Part shown: in pieces, positions 17,490 through 26,411 of the stretch | How the letters are laid out: each line of letters begins with the position of its first letter | How positions within the stretch are numbered: position 1 is the first letter of the stretch | NCBI GenBank assembly: GCA_030843315.1 | Contig: JAUUPT010000032.1 | Coordinates: 1-47,005 of the forward strand | Direction of reading: 5' to 3' | Origin: Bacteroidaceae bacterium | GTDB lineage: Bacteria; Bacteroidota; Bacteroidia; Bacteroidales; Bacteroidaceae | Length of the DNA: 47,005 nt | The notes under the pieces: model-generated | Database searches by the model: none | Seen by the model: the letters and a program-made list of their open reading frames with translations, nothing else | What the model was told of the DNA's origin: nothing | Made by a program: the position numbers and the translations under genes

Positions 17490-18412
17490 AAACAAAAATC
17501 ATTCTCTTGATAACATTCCTCACTTATATAGGAATGCACTCTCCTGTGCAAGCACAGCAAAAGAAAGTAATCAAAACCATGATGATAGCCGGAGCAGACG
17601 GAAGCCACTATTGGCAGGGTGCTTGCGAGGCCATGAAGCAGATACTGGAAAACAACGGAATGTTCCGGGTGGACTTCGCCTTTACCCCCGACTTTGGCGG
17701 TGACATCAATACCTTCCAGCCGGACTTCAGCAAATATGATCTGGTAGTCATCAACTACGGGGGACCTACCTGGAAAGAATCCGTGCGCAAGGACTTCGAG
17801 AAGTACGTTGCCAATGGTGGCGGTGTAGTCATCATTCATTCCTCTGTCGTCCCAATGGCTGACTGGAAAGAATATAATGAAATTATCGGCATGGCTGCCT
17901 GGGACGGACGAAACGAGAAAGACGGCCCGTACCTCTATCTGAAAGACGGACAATACGTATACGATTATTCTCCGGGATATGCCGGCTACCATGGATTGCA
18001 GCACGAAACGGTGATAGAGCACGCCGCCCCCGACCATCCCATACTCAAAGGTTTGCGCCCCCGTTGGAAGCACTTCAAGGACGAGATATATACCCGCCTG
18101 CGCGGACCAGTGAAGCACATGGAGATACTGGCAACCGCCCTTGAACGCGAACGCAATGAACCACTGATGTGGACTGTGAAGTATGGAAAAGGACGTGCCT
18201 TTGTCGACCTGTTGGGACACTGCGGCAACGATCCTAACATGATATATTCCATGCTCTGCACCGGTTTCCAGGTGACTCTGCTCCGCGGTTGCGAATGGGC
18301 AGCCACCGGCACCGTTACCCAAGAAGTTCCCGCAGATTTTCCTCTGGAAGATACCTATACGTTGCGTCCGGAGTTCAAAGCACCTTTCCATGCATACCCT
18401 AACGTAAAATGA
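17486..18412 (+). CDS. Secreted ThuA-like domain protein
   Basis: 308 residues with a signal peptide (about 1-24, ending PVQAQ). The rest fits the ThuA-like, class-I glutamine-amidotransferase-fold family: an early Rossmann-like strand (KTMMIAGADGSHYWQG), YDLVVINYGGPTW, GGGVVIIHSS (about 111-120), the conserved late DHPILKGL, and GKGRAFVDLLGHCGNDPNMI. ThuA is named from trehalose utilization, but many secreted homologues sit with glycoside hydrolases and have no proven reaction. It overlaps both neighbours by four bases, placing it in a tight operon with the small secreted protein and GH9. Confidence 0.88.
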   Translation: MKTKIILLITFLTYIGMHSPVQAQQKKVIKTMMIAGADGSHYWQGACEAMKQILENNGMFRVDFAFTPDFGGDINTFQPDFSKYDLVVINYGGPTWKESVRKDFEKYVANGGGVVIIHSSVVPMADWKEYNEIIGMAAWDGRNEKDGPYLYLKDGQYVYDYSPGYAGYHGLQHETVIEHAAPDHPILKGLRPRWKHFKDEIYTRLRGPVKHMEILATALERERNEPLMWTVKYGKGRAFVDLLGHCGNDPNMIYSMLCTGFQVTLLRGCEWAATGTVTQEVPADFPLEDTYTLRPEFKAPFHAYPNVK

Positions 18413-20814
18413 CGAATGCCATGAAACATATTCTTTATATACTGCTATTGGCATTCTGTGCACAAGCCAAAGCACAGGCACCCTGGAAACCGGATGCCGA
18501 ACTGGAGAAACAACTGAAAGAGAGTAACTACGTACACCACATCCTAAAAGTCAACCCCGAACATGCCGGACTGACACGATGGTATAAAAAGGAAGTGCTG
18601 AAAAGTCGTGAATTGCCTCTCGCCGAAGATTTTGCTTCCTTACAACATACCGGTCCCGGAACGATACATATAGACCGGGACATCACCATCTCGGGCAAAG
18701 GAAGTGTACGACTGGACACCCCGGCTTCCTTGGGAAAGAAAAATTCCACCAACCGTAACTATGCCACACCGGAGATTATCCGTCCGTTCAACCGGGAAGA
18801 CCTGCGGGAGTATAACCGCTTTTCCGTCTGGGTATATGTCGATGCCCCGGGGATATACCTTACTTTTGCCGGATTCACTCTTTATAATGAAGGAGAAAAA
18901 ATAATGCCCACACCGGGACGCTTTGAAGGCCAGCACTTCGAAACGGTATATCCCAACAAGTGGCAACACATCGTTTGGGAGATACCCGACTTGTACCGTG
19001 ATTGCGTCACCGGCTTTTCCGTCAATATCATGTTGGCAGGAGCCCCCGCCGGAGCCAGCGAGAAGATGAGCCTGTATATAGACGATATGCGCATCGAAAA
19101 GGTGGAAGCCGAAAACAGCCGCGGCTTCGATGTCCGCAAGAATGCCATAGCCTACAGCCATAGCGGATATAAACCAGGAGCACGCAAGCAGGCGCTCGTA
19201 CAGAATGTGAAAGAAAGTTCTTTCAGCCTGCACAATACCGCCACCGGAAAAACCGCCTATGAAGGAACGGGCAAGAAGCTGGACAAAGGCTTCCTGTTGC
19301 TGGACTTCAGCGACTTCAACACTCCCGGCCAATACACGCTCTCCATCAGTGGCATAGAATCAAAGCCATTCCCCATCGGAAATGACGCTTACCTGTCCAC
19401 CGCCTGGCATACGCTGAACTTCTTCTTCTCCGAGCGTTGCGGATTCGACCAACCGGGCATCCATCAGGAATGCCACCAAGATGTCTTTGCCTATCACCCG
19501 GACGGACGCAGCATGAGCATCGCCGGCGGTTGGCACGACGCTGCCGACCTGACGCAAGGTACCGGAAACACCGCCGAATCGGGCATCGCCCTGCTGGAAA
19601 TGGCTAACGCCGTACAAGGCAAGGACGACATATTCTACGAACGTCTGCTTGAAGAAGCACGCTGGGGACTGAACTGGGTAATGCGTACTCGCTTCGGCGA
19701 CGGCTATCGTTTGGGCGGATTGATTATCGGCATCTGGACCAAGAATATCCGCGGCGACAAGGACGACATGCAGACCGAAGCGCGCAATACTCCTACAGAC
19801 AATCTGAAATCCGCCTCTTACTGTGCCCTCGCCGTTCCTCATTTTGAGAAGAAAGACCCAGTATTTGCCCGTTGGTGCCGCAATTGTGCCATAGAAGACT
19901 TCCAGTTCGCCATCAACCTGCTCGACACCCAACGGACAAAAAATAATGAAGTCGATTTATATGCTCTGGCAACTGTCACCGCCATGCGCTTGTATCGCCT
20001 GACGCAAGACGGGTACTACCTGGATTGGGCTTCCCGACTGGCACGTACCGTGATGACCTGCCAACAACTGGAAAGACGTAACGATTGGAAGATTCCCCTA
20101 CGAGGCTTCTTCTATGAGTCTACTCGGAAGAAACGCATCCTTGCCTATTACCACCAAAGCCAGGAACACCTGATGGTAGAGGGACTTTCCATGTTACTGA
20201 CCGATGCTCCTACTCACACCGACGCCCCGTCGTGGCAGGCGGCCTGCGAAGCTTATGCGGATTACCTGCGGGACATCGCCCGCATGATTGCTCCTTATGA
20301 GATACTGCCAAGTGCCGTATATGAAGTCAACAATACCGACTACAGCAACCTGTATCACGAAGGCGACCAGGTGGGACTTCCCAGCCTTGAGGAATACAAT
20401 GCACAAGTGCGCAACGGCATCCCTCTGTCCAAGGACTTCTATCTGCGCCGTTTCCCTGTTGCCTATCAGTTCAGAGGTTTCCATGCCGTGCTCATGGGGA
20501 AAGCCAAAGCCGCCTTTATCCTTGCCCGCCTGCTGAAAGACCAAGAACTGAAAGATATAGCTACCCGGCAGTTGGAATACATCTTAGGATATAACCCGTT
20601 TGCCATGAGTACGGTTTATGGAGACGGGTATGATTATCCCCCACTCTATGGAGCTTATGCAGGAGATGTGGTAGGTGCGGTGCCCGTAGGAATAGAAACC
20701 TTTGAGAATGACGACGAGCCTTACTTCCCGATGCAGAACAACTGTACTTACAAAGAGATTTGGACTCATACCACCGCAAGACTGATGTGGTGCGTGGCAG
20801 AGTTATTCAAATAA
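18409..20814 (+). CDS. Glycoside hydrolase family 9 protein
   Basis: 801 residues from ATG 18409, overlapping the ThuA stop by four bases. An internal ATG at 18421 (MKHILYILLLAFCAQAKAQ) gives a cleaner signal peptide and may be the true start. Order: a CBM-like jelly roll (about 75-225), a CelD_N Ig-like domain (about 230-325), and a GH9 (alpha/alpha)6 barrel (about 330-800). The barrel shows the GGWHDAAD motif with the general base Asp and a C-terminal candidate acid Glu in CTYKEIW. GH9 enzymes are inverting beta-glucanases or exo-acting beta-glucosidases/glucosaminidases. The His for Tyr in WHDAAD and the altered C-terminus point away from classic endo-cellulases. It acts outside the cytoplasm. 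Confidence 0.88.
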   Translation: MTNAMKHILYILLLAFCAQAKAQAPWKPDAELEKQLKESNYVHHILKVNPEHAGLTRWYKKEVLKSRELPLAEDFASLQHTGPGTIHIDRDITISGKGSVRLDTPASLGKKNSTNRNYATPEIIRPFNREDLREYNRFSVWVYVDAPGIYLTFAGFTLYNEGEKIMPTPGRFEGQHFETVYPNKWQHIVWEIPDLYRDCVTGFSVNIMLAGAPAGASEKMSLYIDDMRIEKVEAENSRGFDVRKNAIAYSHSGYKPGARKQALVQNVKESSFSLHNTATGKTAYEGTGKKLDKGFLLLDFSDFNTPGQYTLSISGIESKPFPIGNDAYLSTAWHTLNFFFSERCGFDQPGIHQECHQDVFAYHPDGRSMSIAGGWHDAADLTQGTGNTAESGIALLEMANAVQGKDDIFYERLLEEARWGLNWVMRTRFGDGYRLGGLIIGIWTKNIRGDKDDMQTEARNTPTDNLKSASYCALAVPHFEKKDPVFARWCRNCAIEDFQFAINLLDTQRTKNNEVDLYALATVTAMRLYRLTQDGYYLDWASRLARTVMTCQQLERRNDWKIPLRGFFYESTRKKRILAYYHQSQEHLMVEGLSMLLTDAPTHTDAPSWQAACEAYADYLRDIARMIAPYEILPSAVYEVNNTDYSNLYHEGDQVGLPSLEEYNAQVRNGIPLSKDFYLRRFPVAYQFRGFHAVLMGKAKAAFILARLLKDQELKDIATRQLEYILGYNPFAMSTVYGDGYDYPPLYGAYAGDVVGAVPVGIETFENDDEPYFPMQNNCTYKEIWTHTTARLMWCVAELFK

Positions 20815-20818
20815 AAAG

Positions 20819-20859
20819 AAACCGGTTCTTGAAACTATACATAGTCCAGGAACCGGTTT
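20819..20859. terminator. Bidirectional terminator between GH9 and valS
   Basis: AAACCGGTTC (20819-20828) pairs with GAACCGGTTT (20850-20859), with a 21-base loop that can extend the stem past one mismatch. TTTTAC follows on the plus strand and a T-rich run on the minus strand, so it can end both convergent units. Confidence 0.8.
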
Positions 20860-20907
20860 TACATTATAAATATCTCTCTCCGGGAATCAATTCCCGAAAG
20901 ATTTGAC

Positions 20908-23550
20908 TTACGCTTTCTTCAACGCCGCAATACTTTCTTTCAGCGAATTGATGATGCTTTCAGCATCTGCCTGCTTCTTCCGTTCCATTTCGAGGACGGC
21001 AGCCGGAGCATTGTTCACGAACTTCTCGTTGCTCAGCTTCTTCAATACGCCTTGCAGGAAACCTTCCTTATGTTTCAGTTCGGCTTCCATGCGGGCTATC
21101 TCGGCTTCCACGTCAATCATATTGCCCAAAGGCACTGCATATTCCGTAGTGCCCACCATGAAGGAAGCGGCACCGTCAGCTTTGGTTTCTACCACCTGAA
21201 TGGCGGAAAGATTACACATCTTCATGATTACCGGGTTCATCGCTTCTACCGGATGTGCACCGACAACCTGAAGTTCAAGCGCTTCCTTCAAAGCGATATT
21301 CTTCTGTGCACGGATTGTACGGACGTTACTGATGATTTCCTTTGCCACCTCAAAGTCTTGCAGAAGTGGCTCGTCTGCAACATCCATTTCTACTTTCTCC
21401 ATCTGATGAACCATCAGGCTCTCACCCGGCTTGCGCTCGCGCAACTGTTGCCAAAGTTCTTCCGTAATGAACGGCATAAAAGGATGCAGCAGTTCGAGCA
21501 AACGTTCAAAGGAGCTAAGTACCATTCCATAGATAAAACCATTGACGGGTTGTCCGTAGGCAGGTTTTACAATCTCCAGCAGCCAGGAAGAGAATTCATC
21601 CCAGAAGAGTTTGTAAACCACCATCAATGCTTCGCTCAAACGATATTTACTGAACAGGTCTGCAATCTCAATAGAAGCGGCATCCAGGCGCAATGCAAAC
21701 CATTGCACTGCCAGTTGGCCATCTGCCGGGATACTGACAGTTCCCATTCCGTCCGTCCAACCTTTTATCAGGCGGAAAGCATTCCATATCTTATTGTTGA
21801 AGTTACGTCCCTGTTCGCAAAGTGCATCGTCAAAGAGGATGTCGTTTCCGGCAGGAGCCGCAAGCATCATACCCATACGCACGCCGTCGGCACCGTATCT
21901 CTCTATCAATTCCAACGGATCGGGAGAGTTACCGAGCGACTTGGACATCTTGCGTCCCAACTTATCACGAACGATACCCGTGAAGTACACGTTCTTGAAC
22001 GGCATATTGCCTTCGTATTCATAGCCTGCCATAATCATGCGGGCTACCCAGAAGAAGATGATATCCGGACCGGTCACCAGGTCACTGGTAGGATAATAGT
22101 ATTTAATTTCTTCGTTGCCCGGATTGTTGATGCCATCGAACAAAGAGATAGGCCACAACCAGGAAGAGAACCAAGTATCCAAACAATCTTCGTCTTGGCG
22201 AAGGTCTTCCATTTTAAGGTCAGCATTTCCCGTCTTCTCCTTAGCCAGCTTCAATGCTTCTTCGGGAGTGGCAGCCACTACATAGCCACCTTCCGGAAGG
22301 AAATAAGCAGGAATGCGGTGTCCCCACCACAACTGACGGCTGATACACCAGTCTTTGATGTTCTCCAACCAGTTCTTATATGTATTCTTGTATTTGGCAG
22401 GATAGAACTTCAGTTCATCGTTCATTACCGGCGGCAGGGCCATATCGGCAAAATGTTGCATCTTCAGGAACCATTGCATGGAGAGCTTCGGCTCGATGGC
22501 AACATTGGTACGTTCCGAGAAACCTACCTTATTAGTATATGCTTCGGTCTTTTCCATCAATCCGGCAGCAACGAGGTCTTTCTCAATCTGCTCGCGCACG
22601 TCGAAGCGATCCATACCTACATACAGTCCGGCAGCCTCGCTGAGCGTTCCGTTATCATTAAAGATGTCGATAGTCGGCAAGTTATATTTCTCACCCAGCA
22701 TATAGTCGTTTACATCGTGGGCAGGAGTTACTTTCAGGCAACCGGTACCGAACTCGATGTCCACATAATCATCCTCGATTACCGGAATGACACGACCTAC
22801 CAACGGTACAATCACCTTCTTGCCTTTCAGCCAGGTGTTCTTCGGGTCGTTGGGGTTGATGCACATAGCCGTATCACCCATGATGGTTTCGGGACGAGTC
22901 GTAGCAACGACAGCATAACGTCCTTCGGGGTCACCCTCTACCATATACTTCAGATAGTACAGCTTGCTATGCTCTTCCTTGTAAATCACTTCTTCGTCAC
23001 TAAGGGCAGTCAGCGCCTTCGGATCCCAGTTCACCATGCGGACTCCGCGGTAAATCAGACCTTTATTGTATAAGTCGACAAATACTTTGAGTACACTCTC
23101 GCTGCGCTTCTCGTCCATAGTGAACGCCGTGCGGTCCCAGTCGCAGGATGCTCCTAGCTTACGAAGCTGCTTCAAGATGATGCCGCCATGTTCGTCTGTC
23201 CATTCCCAAGCATGCTTCAGGAACTCGTCGCGGGTAAGGTCAGTCTTCTTGATGCCTTGTGCCGCAAGTCTGTTTACTACCTTAGCCTCAGTAGCGATGG
23301 ACGCATGGTCGGTTCCCGGTACCCAGCAGGCGTTTTTGCCTTCCATACGGGCACGGCGCACCAGGATATCTTGGATGGTATTATTAAGCATATGTCCCAT
23401 GTGGAGCACACCGGTGACGTTAGGGGGCGGGATAACGATGGTGTAGGGCTCACGACCATCGGGTTTTGAACTGAATAATTTATGGTCCAACCAATATTGG
23501 TACCACTTTCCCTCCACGTCAGCGGGATTGTACTTACTTGCTAATTCCAT
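20908..23550 (-). CDS. valS: Valyl-tRNA synthetase
   Basis: 880 residues, normal for the family. It charges tRNA-Val with valine and edits misacylated threonine. The class Ia motifs are present: the HIGH-type motif in PPPNVTGVLHMGHMLNNT (about 41-58) and KMSKS in DKLGRKMSKSLGN (near 535). The CP1 editing region lies between them (ATTRPETIMGDTA, about 217). The anticodon-binding domain (about 640-790) and the C-terminal coiled-coil tRNA-binding arm (about 810-880, IARMEAELKHKEGFLQ) are intact. It is transcribed alone from the - strand. Confidence 0.98.
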   Translation of the reverse strand: MELASKYNPADVEGKWYQYWLDHKLFSSKPDGREPYTIVIPPPNVTGVLHMGHMLNNTIQDILVRRARMEGKNACWVPGTDHASIATEAKVVNRLAAQGIKKTDLTRDEFLKHAWEWTDEHGGIILKQLRKLGASCDWDRTAFTMDEKRSESVLKVFVDLYNKGLIYRGVRMVNWDPKALTALSDEEVIYKEEHSKLYYLKYMVEGDPEGRYAVVATTRPETIMGDTAMCINPNDPKNTWLKGKKVIVPLVGRVIPVIEDDYVDIEFGTGCLKVTPAHDVNDYMLGEKYNLPTIDIFNDNGTLSEAAGLYVGMDRFDVREQIEKDLVAAGLMEKTEAYTNKVGFSERTNVAIEPKLSMQWFLKMQHFADMALPPVMNDELKFYPAKYKNTYKNWLENIKDWCISRQLWWGHRIPAYFLPEGGYVVAATPEEALKLAKEKTGNADLKMEDLRQDEDCLDTWFSSWLWPISLFDGINNPGNEEIKYYYPTSDLVTGPDIIFFWVARMIMAGYEYEGNMPFKNVYFTGIVRDKLGRKMSKSLGNSPDPLELIERYGADGVRMGMMLAAPAGNDILFDDALCEQGRNFNNKIWNAFRLIKGWTDGMGTVSIPADGQLAVQWFALRLDAASIEIADLFSKYRLSEALMVVYKLFWDEFSSWLLEIVKPAYGQPVNGFIYGMVLSSFERLLELLHPFMPFITEELWQQLRERKPGESLMVHQMEKVEMDVADEPLLQDFEVAKEIISNVRTIRAQKNIALKEALELQVVGAHPVEAMNPVIMKMCNLSAIQVVETKADGAASFMVGTTEYAVPLGNMIDVEAEIARMEAELKHKEGFLQGVLKKLSNEKFVNNAPAAVLEMERKKQADAESIINSLKESIAALKKA

Positions 23551-23584
23551 GTTGTTTCTTTAATCTATATAATTATGTTCTACT

Positions 23585-23607
23585 CAAAAATAACGGCTGC
23601 AAAATTA
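23585..23607 (-). promoter_or_regulatory. Candidate -7 boxes for valS
   Basis: Two perfect minus-strand TAnnTTTG matches lie 35-57 bases before the valS ATG: TATTTTTG (23592-23585) and TAATTTTG (23607-23600). Neither has a TTTG at -33 spacing, so which one works is unclear. Confidence 0.4.
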
Positions 23608-23618
23608 ATAATTAAAAA

Positions 23619-24257
23619 TCAAATCTGACCACCCGCCGGCTGATTCTGTGGGCGAAAAGATAATTTAAAGCCCTCATAAACAGCAATTCCATAGAACACT
23701 GCAGTCATAGAGGCTACATTTTCCAGCATCAGCGAAGCCAGTTCACTATAATCAGCTTGCAGCAAGACGTCGGTATAGCTTACATCATAATCCTGCGCTA
23801 TGTATCCGACGAAAGAGAAGAAGTCACCTAAAATACAACTAATCAAAGCCAAAGCCGCCCCGATAATACCGAAGATGGGACGTATCCCCCTTCCCTGCCG
23901 CATAGCAAAACCAACGAAGAAACCGATACCGATAGCCATATATCCTATCTGATAACCGGTAGAGACAGATATCAAAGCCCATGCTGCCGCTCCAATAATA
24001 CTGGCCCCCACTGCATACAGCACTCCTTTAGGGAGATTCTCCTCTGCAAGCAATTCTTCTCTTGTCTTGGTCACCGGAAAATCTTCCGGCTTGGGAGGAG
24101 CCATTTCTTCTAACACTCCATCCTTTTCAAAGTTCTCACATACCTCTTCAAATGCAGGAAGATCTCCGGTACGTTTGCAAACAAGTCCTTTACCATTCAC
24201 AAAGTCACGCAATGCACAATTCCGGCAATACGCTTCAATTTCTTCTACTGTTGCCAT
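23619..24257 (-). CDS. Membrane protein with N-terminal cysteine cluster, unknown function
   Basis: 212 residues. The N-terminal cytoplasmic part has four cysteines (C11-x2-C14, C27, C40: CRNCALRDF, GLVCKRTG, VCENF) spaced like a small zinc- or metal-binding knuckle. After a linker with PKPEDFPVT come about four hydrophobic segments (78-98, 100-116, 125-145, 175-195). The family is not recognised; similar short zinc-ribbon/membrane proteins are common in Bacteroidetes as hypotheticals. A -7 box at 24332-24339 lies upstream, back to back with the promoter of the DUF3810-like gene. Confidence 0.8.
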   Translation of the reverse strand: MATVEEIEAYCRNCALRDFVNGKGLVCKRTGDLPAFEEVCENFEKDGVLEEMAPPKPEDFPVTKTREELLAEENLPKGVLYAVGASIIGAAAWALISVSTGYQIGYMAIGIGFFVGFAMRQGRGIRPIFGIIGAALALISCILGDFFSFVGYIAQDYDVSYTDVLLQADYSELASLMLENVASMTAVFYGIAVYEGFKLSFRPQNQPAGGQI

Positions 24258-24331
24258 ATTTTAATTAGCTTATGTTGAACAAATACCACTGCAATGGTAA
24301 ACTCTCAGATAACCATTAACAGTTTTTTTTG

Positions 24332-24339
24332 CAAATATA
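24332..24339 (-). promoter_or_regulatory. -7 box of the cysteine/membrane protein gene
   Basis: Minus strand 24339-24332 reads TATATTTG, a TAnnTTTG match, 75 bases before the ATG at 24257. No -33 TTTG is seen. Confidence 0.45.
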
Positions 24340-24373
24340 AAGGTATTTTTTCGCGTGACGTTTATTAATTGCA

Positions 24374-24381
24374 TATTTTTG
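24374..24381 (+). promoter_or_regulatory. -7 box of the DUF3810-like / mazG operon
   Basis: TATTTTTG at 24374-24381 matches TAnnTTTG and lies 22 bases before the ATG at 24404. No TTTG at -33. It faces away from the box at 24332-24339, so the two divergent promoters are only 34 bases apart. Confidence 0.5.
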
Positions 24382-24403
24382 TTGACTAAACATTCAACGA
24401 GTG

Positions 24404-25495
24404 ATGAAACGGAAACTGAAAGTTAGATACATAGTGCTGGGAGTACTGTTGCTCCTTGTATGGGCTACGCAATGGATTCCTGCCTTAGGGAATCTGTATT
24501 CGCAAACGGCTTATCCGGTCATCTCCTACATACTGTCGTCCTTTTCCAATTCATTTCCTTTTGCCGTGGGCGATTTGTTTATATTTCTCAGCATAGTAGG
24601 AATCATCGTTTATCCCATCTATAGCCGCATCCGCAAAAAGACATCTTGGAAGAGGCTCTTACTGCGCGACGGGGAATATCTGCTCTGGATATACGTCTGG
24701 TTCTACCTGGCTTGGGGGCTCAATTACTCTCAAAGCAACTTCTACCAAAGGAGCGGAATCCCTTATACCGCTTATACACCGGAAAACTTCCAAAGCTTTG
24801 TAGACGAGTATATTGAGAATCTGAATGCGTCTTATACAGATATCACCTCTATCGACGAGCCACTGGTTTGCCGGGAGAGTGTCAGCGGATATAATCAGAT
24901 TAGCAATCTGCTGGGAGTACACCGCCCGCCCCACGAAAGGCCGCGTGTTAAGACAATGCTCTTTACTCCACTCATTTCGATGGTGGGCGTAACCGGAAGT
25001 ATGGGACCATTCTTCTGCGAGTTTACGCTGAATGGCGATTTACTTCCACCCAATTATCCGGCTACCTATGCCCACGAGCTGGCACATCTGCTGGGCATCA
25101 CCAGTGAAGCGGAAGCCAACTTCTACGCCTATCAGGTTTGTACACGTTCGCAAGTCGCGGGTATCCGCTTCAGCGGTTACTTCTCCGTTCTCAGCCATGT
25201 TCTGGGCAATGCCCGCCGCCTGATGAGCGAAGAAGAATACACACAACTCTTCAACCGGATACGCCCCGAAATCATCGAACTGGCAAGGAATAATCAGAAA
25301 TACTGGATGGAGAAATACAGTCCGCTTATCGGAGACATTCAGGACTGGATATACGACCTGTATCTGAAAGGAAACAAGATACAAAGCGGACGGAAAAACT
25401 ATTCCGAAGTGATAGGGCTGCTGATTTCTTACGAGGAATGGAAGAAGCGCGAAGCACCGGCGGACGCCCGCCAATTATTGGACATTAAACATTAA
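24404..25495 (+). CDS. DUF3810-like membrane protein with zincin-type HELAH motif
   Basis: 363 residues from ATG 24404; a GTG one codon earlier is possible. Three N-terminal hydrophobic segments (about 8-24, 45-68, 88-104) anchor a soluble domain. Within it, TYAHELAHLLGITSEAEANFYAY (His224-Glu-Leu-Ala-His228, with a downstream Glu-Ala-Glu) is an HExxH-type zinc protease motif with a plausible third ligand. From memory this fits DUF3810, for which I know no proven activity. The mazG start follows four bases after its stop, so the two form an operon. A membrane-bound metallopeptidase is a reasonable guess, not shown. Confidence 0.85.
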   Translation: MKRKLKVRYIVLGVLLLLVWATQWIPALGNLYSQTAYPVISYILSSFSNSFPFAVGDLFIFLSIVGIIVYPIYSRIRKKTSWKRLLLRDGEYLLWIYVWFYLAWGLNYSQSNFYQRSGIPYTAYTPENFQSFVDEYIENLNASYTDITSIDEPLVCRESVSGYNQISNLLGVHRPPHERPRVKTMLFTPLISMVGVTGSMGPFFCEFTLNGDLLPPNYPATYAHELAHLLGITSEAEANFYAYQVCTRSQVAGIRFSGYFSVLSHVLGNARRLMSEEEYTQLFNRIRPEIIELARNNQKYWMEKYSPLIGDIQDWIYDLYLKGNKIQSGRKNYSEVIGLLISYEEWKKREAPADARQLLDIKH

Positions 25496-25499
25496 CATC

Positions 25500-26291
25500 A
25501 TGCATACAAGAAAAGAACAGATGGAAGCCTTCGGACGCTTCCTCGACATTCTCGACGAACTTCGCGAGAAATGTCCCTGGGACCGCAAGCAGACCAACGA
25601 AAGCCTGCGCCCCAACACTATTGAAGAAACTTATGAACTATGCGACGCCCTGATGCGCAACGACAAAAAAGACATCTGCAAAGAGCTGGGCGACGTACTG
25701 CTACACGTAGCTTTCTACGCTAAGATAGGCTCCGAAACCGAAGATTTCGACATGAAAGATGTATGCGATCATCTTTGCGAAAAACTGATCTTCCGCCATC
25801 CCCACGTATTCGGTGATGCGAAAGCCGAAACCGCCGGACAAGTCTCCGAAAACTGGGAACAGCTGAAACTGAAGGAGAAAGACGGAAATAAAACCGTATT
25901 AAGCGGTGTGCCCGCCGCCCTCCCCTCGCTCATCAAGGCTTACCGCATCCAGGACAAGGCACGCAACGTAGGCTTCGACTGGGAAGAGCGCGAACAAGTG
26001 TGGGACAAAGTGAAAGAGGAAATCCAGGAATTCCAGGCAGAAGTAGCCCACATGGATAAGGAAAAAGCAGAAGCTGAGTTCGGCGATGTTATGTTCAGCC
26101 TCATCAATGCCGCCCGCCTCTACAAGATTAACCCGGATAATGCATTGGAACGCACGAACCAAAAGTTCATCCGCCGCTTCAACCACGTAGAAGCCCATAG
26201 CATAAAGGAAGGCAAAAACCTGCACGATATGTCGCTGGAAGAGATGGACAAACTATGGAATGAAGCGAAAGCATTGGAAAAAGAGAAATAG
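25500..26291 (+). CDS. mazG: Nucleoside triphosphate pyrophosphohydrolase MazG
   Basis: 263 residues, the same length as E. coli MazG. It hydrolyses NTPs and dNTPs to monophosphates and pyrophosphate, removing non-canonical nucleotides or lowering alarmone pools. Two tandem MazG domains are visible, each with the magnesium-binding EExxE...ExxD pattern: residues 42-46 and 62-65 (IEETYELCDA, ELGDVLLH) in the first, and KEEIQEFQAE with AEFGDVMFSL in the second. The conserved KCPWD lies at 24-28. It follows the DUF3810-like gene with a four-base gap and ends before a hairpin at 26298-26334. Confidence 0.96.
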   Translation: MHTRKEQMEAFGRFLDILDELREKCPWDRKQTNESLRPNTIEETYELCDALMRNDKKDICKELGDVLLHVAFYAKIGSETEDFDMKDVCDHLCEKLIFRHPHVFGDAKAETAGQVSENWEQLKLKEKDGNKTVLSGVPAALPSLIKAYRIQDKARNVGFDWEEREQVWDKVKEEIQEFQAEVAHMDKEKAEAEFGDVMFSLINAARLYKINPDNALERTNQKFIRRFNHVEAHSIKEGKNLHDMSLEEMDKLWNEAKALEKEK

Positions 26292-26297
26292 AAAATC

Positions 26298-26334
26298 CGT
26301 TCAAGGTAAATACATTGTTTATTTACCTTGAACG
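26298..26334. terminator. Hairpin between convergent mazG and the glycan/methyl-transfer cluster
   Basis: A 14-bp perfect stem (CGTTCAAGGTAAAT at 26298-26311, ATTTACCTTGAACG at 26321-26334) has a 9-base loop. On the minus strand it is followed by GGATTTTC, a modest U tract; on the plus strand by AGATTAAATT. It marks the end of both units and the start of the AT-richer region. Confidence 0.65.
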
Positions 26335-26411
26335 AGATTAAATTACAAAACTGTTAACTTCACAAAATTTTGCAAAAAACAAACCTGACACACATTCAGC
26401 GCCTTCCTTAT

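Noticed and set aside
21052..23073. Long open frame (673 codons) on the + strand inside valS
   Set aside because: Antisense to a complete valyl-tRNA synthetase; composition is that of a shadow frame and no start context or domain is visible.
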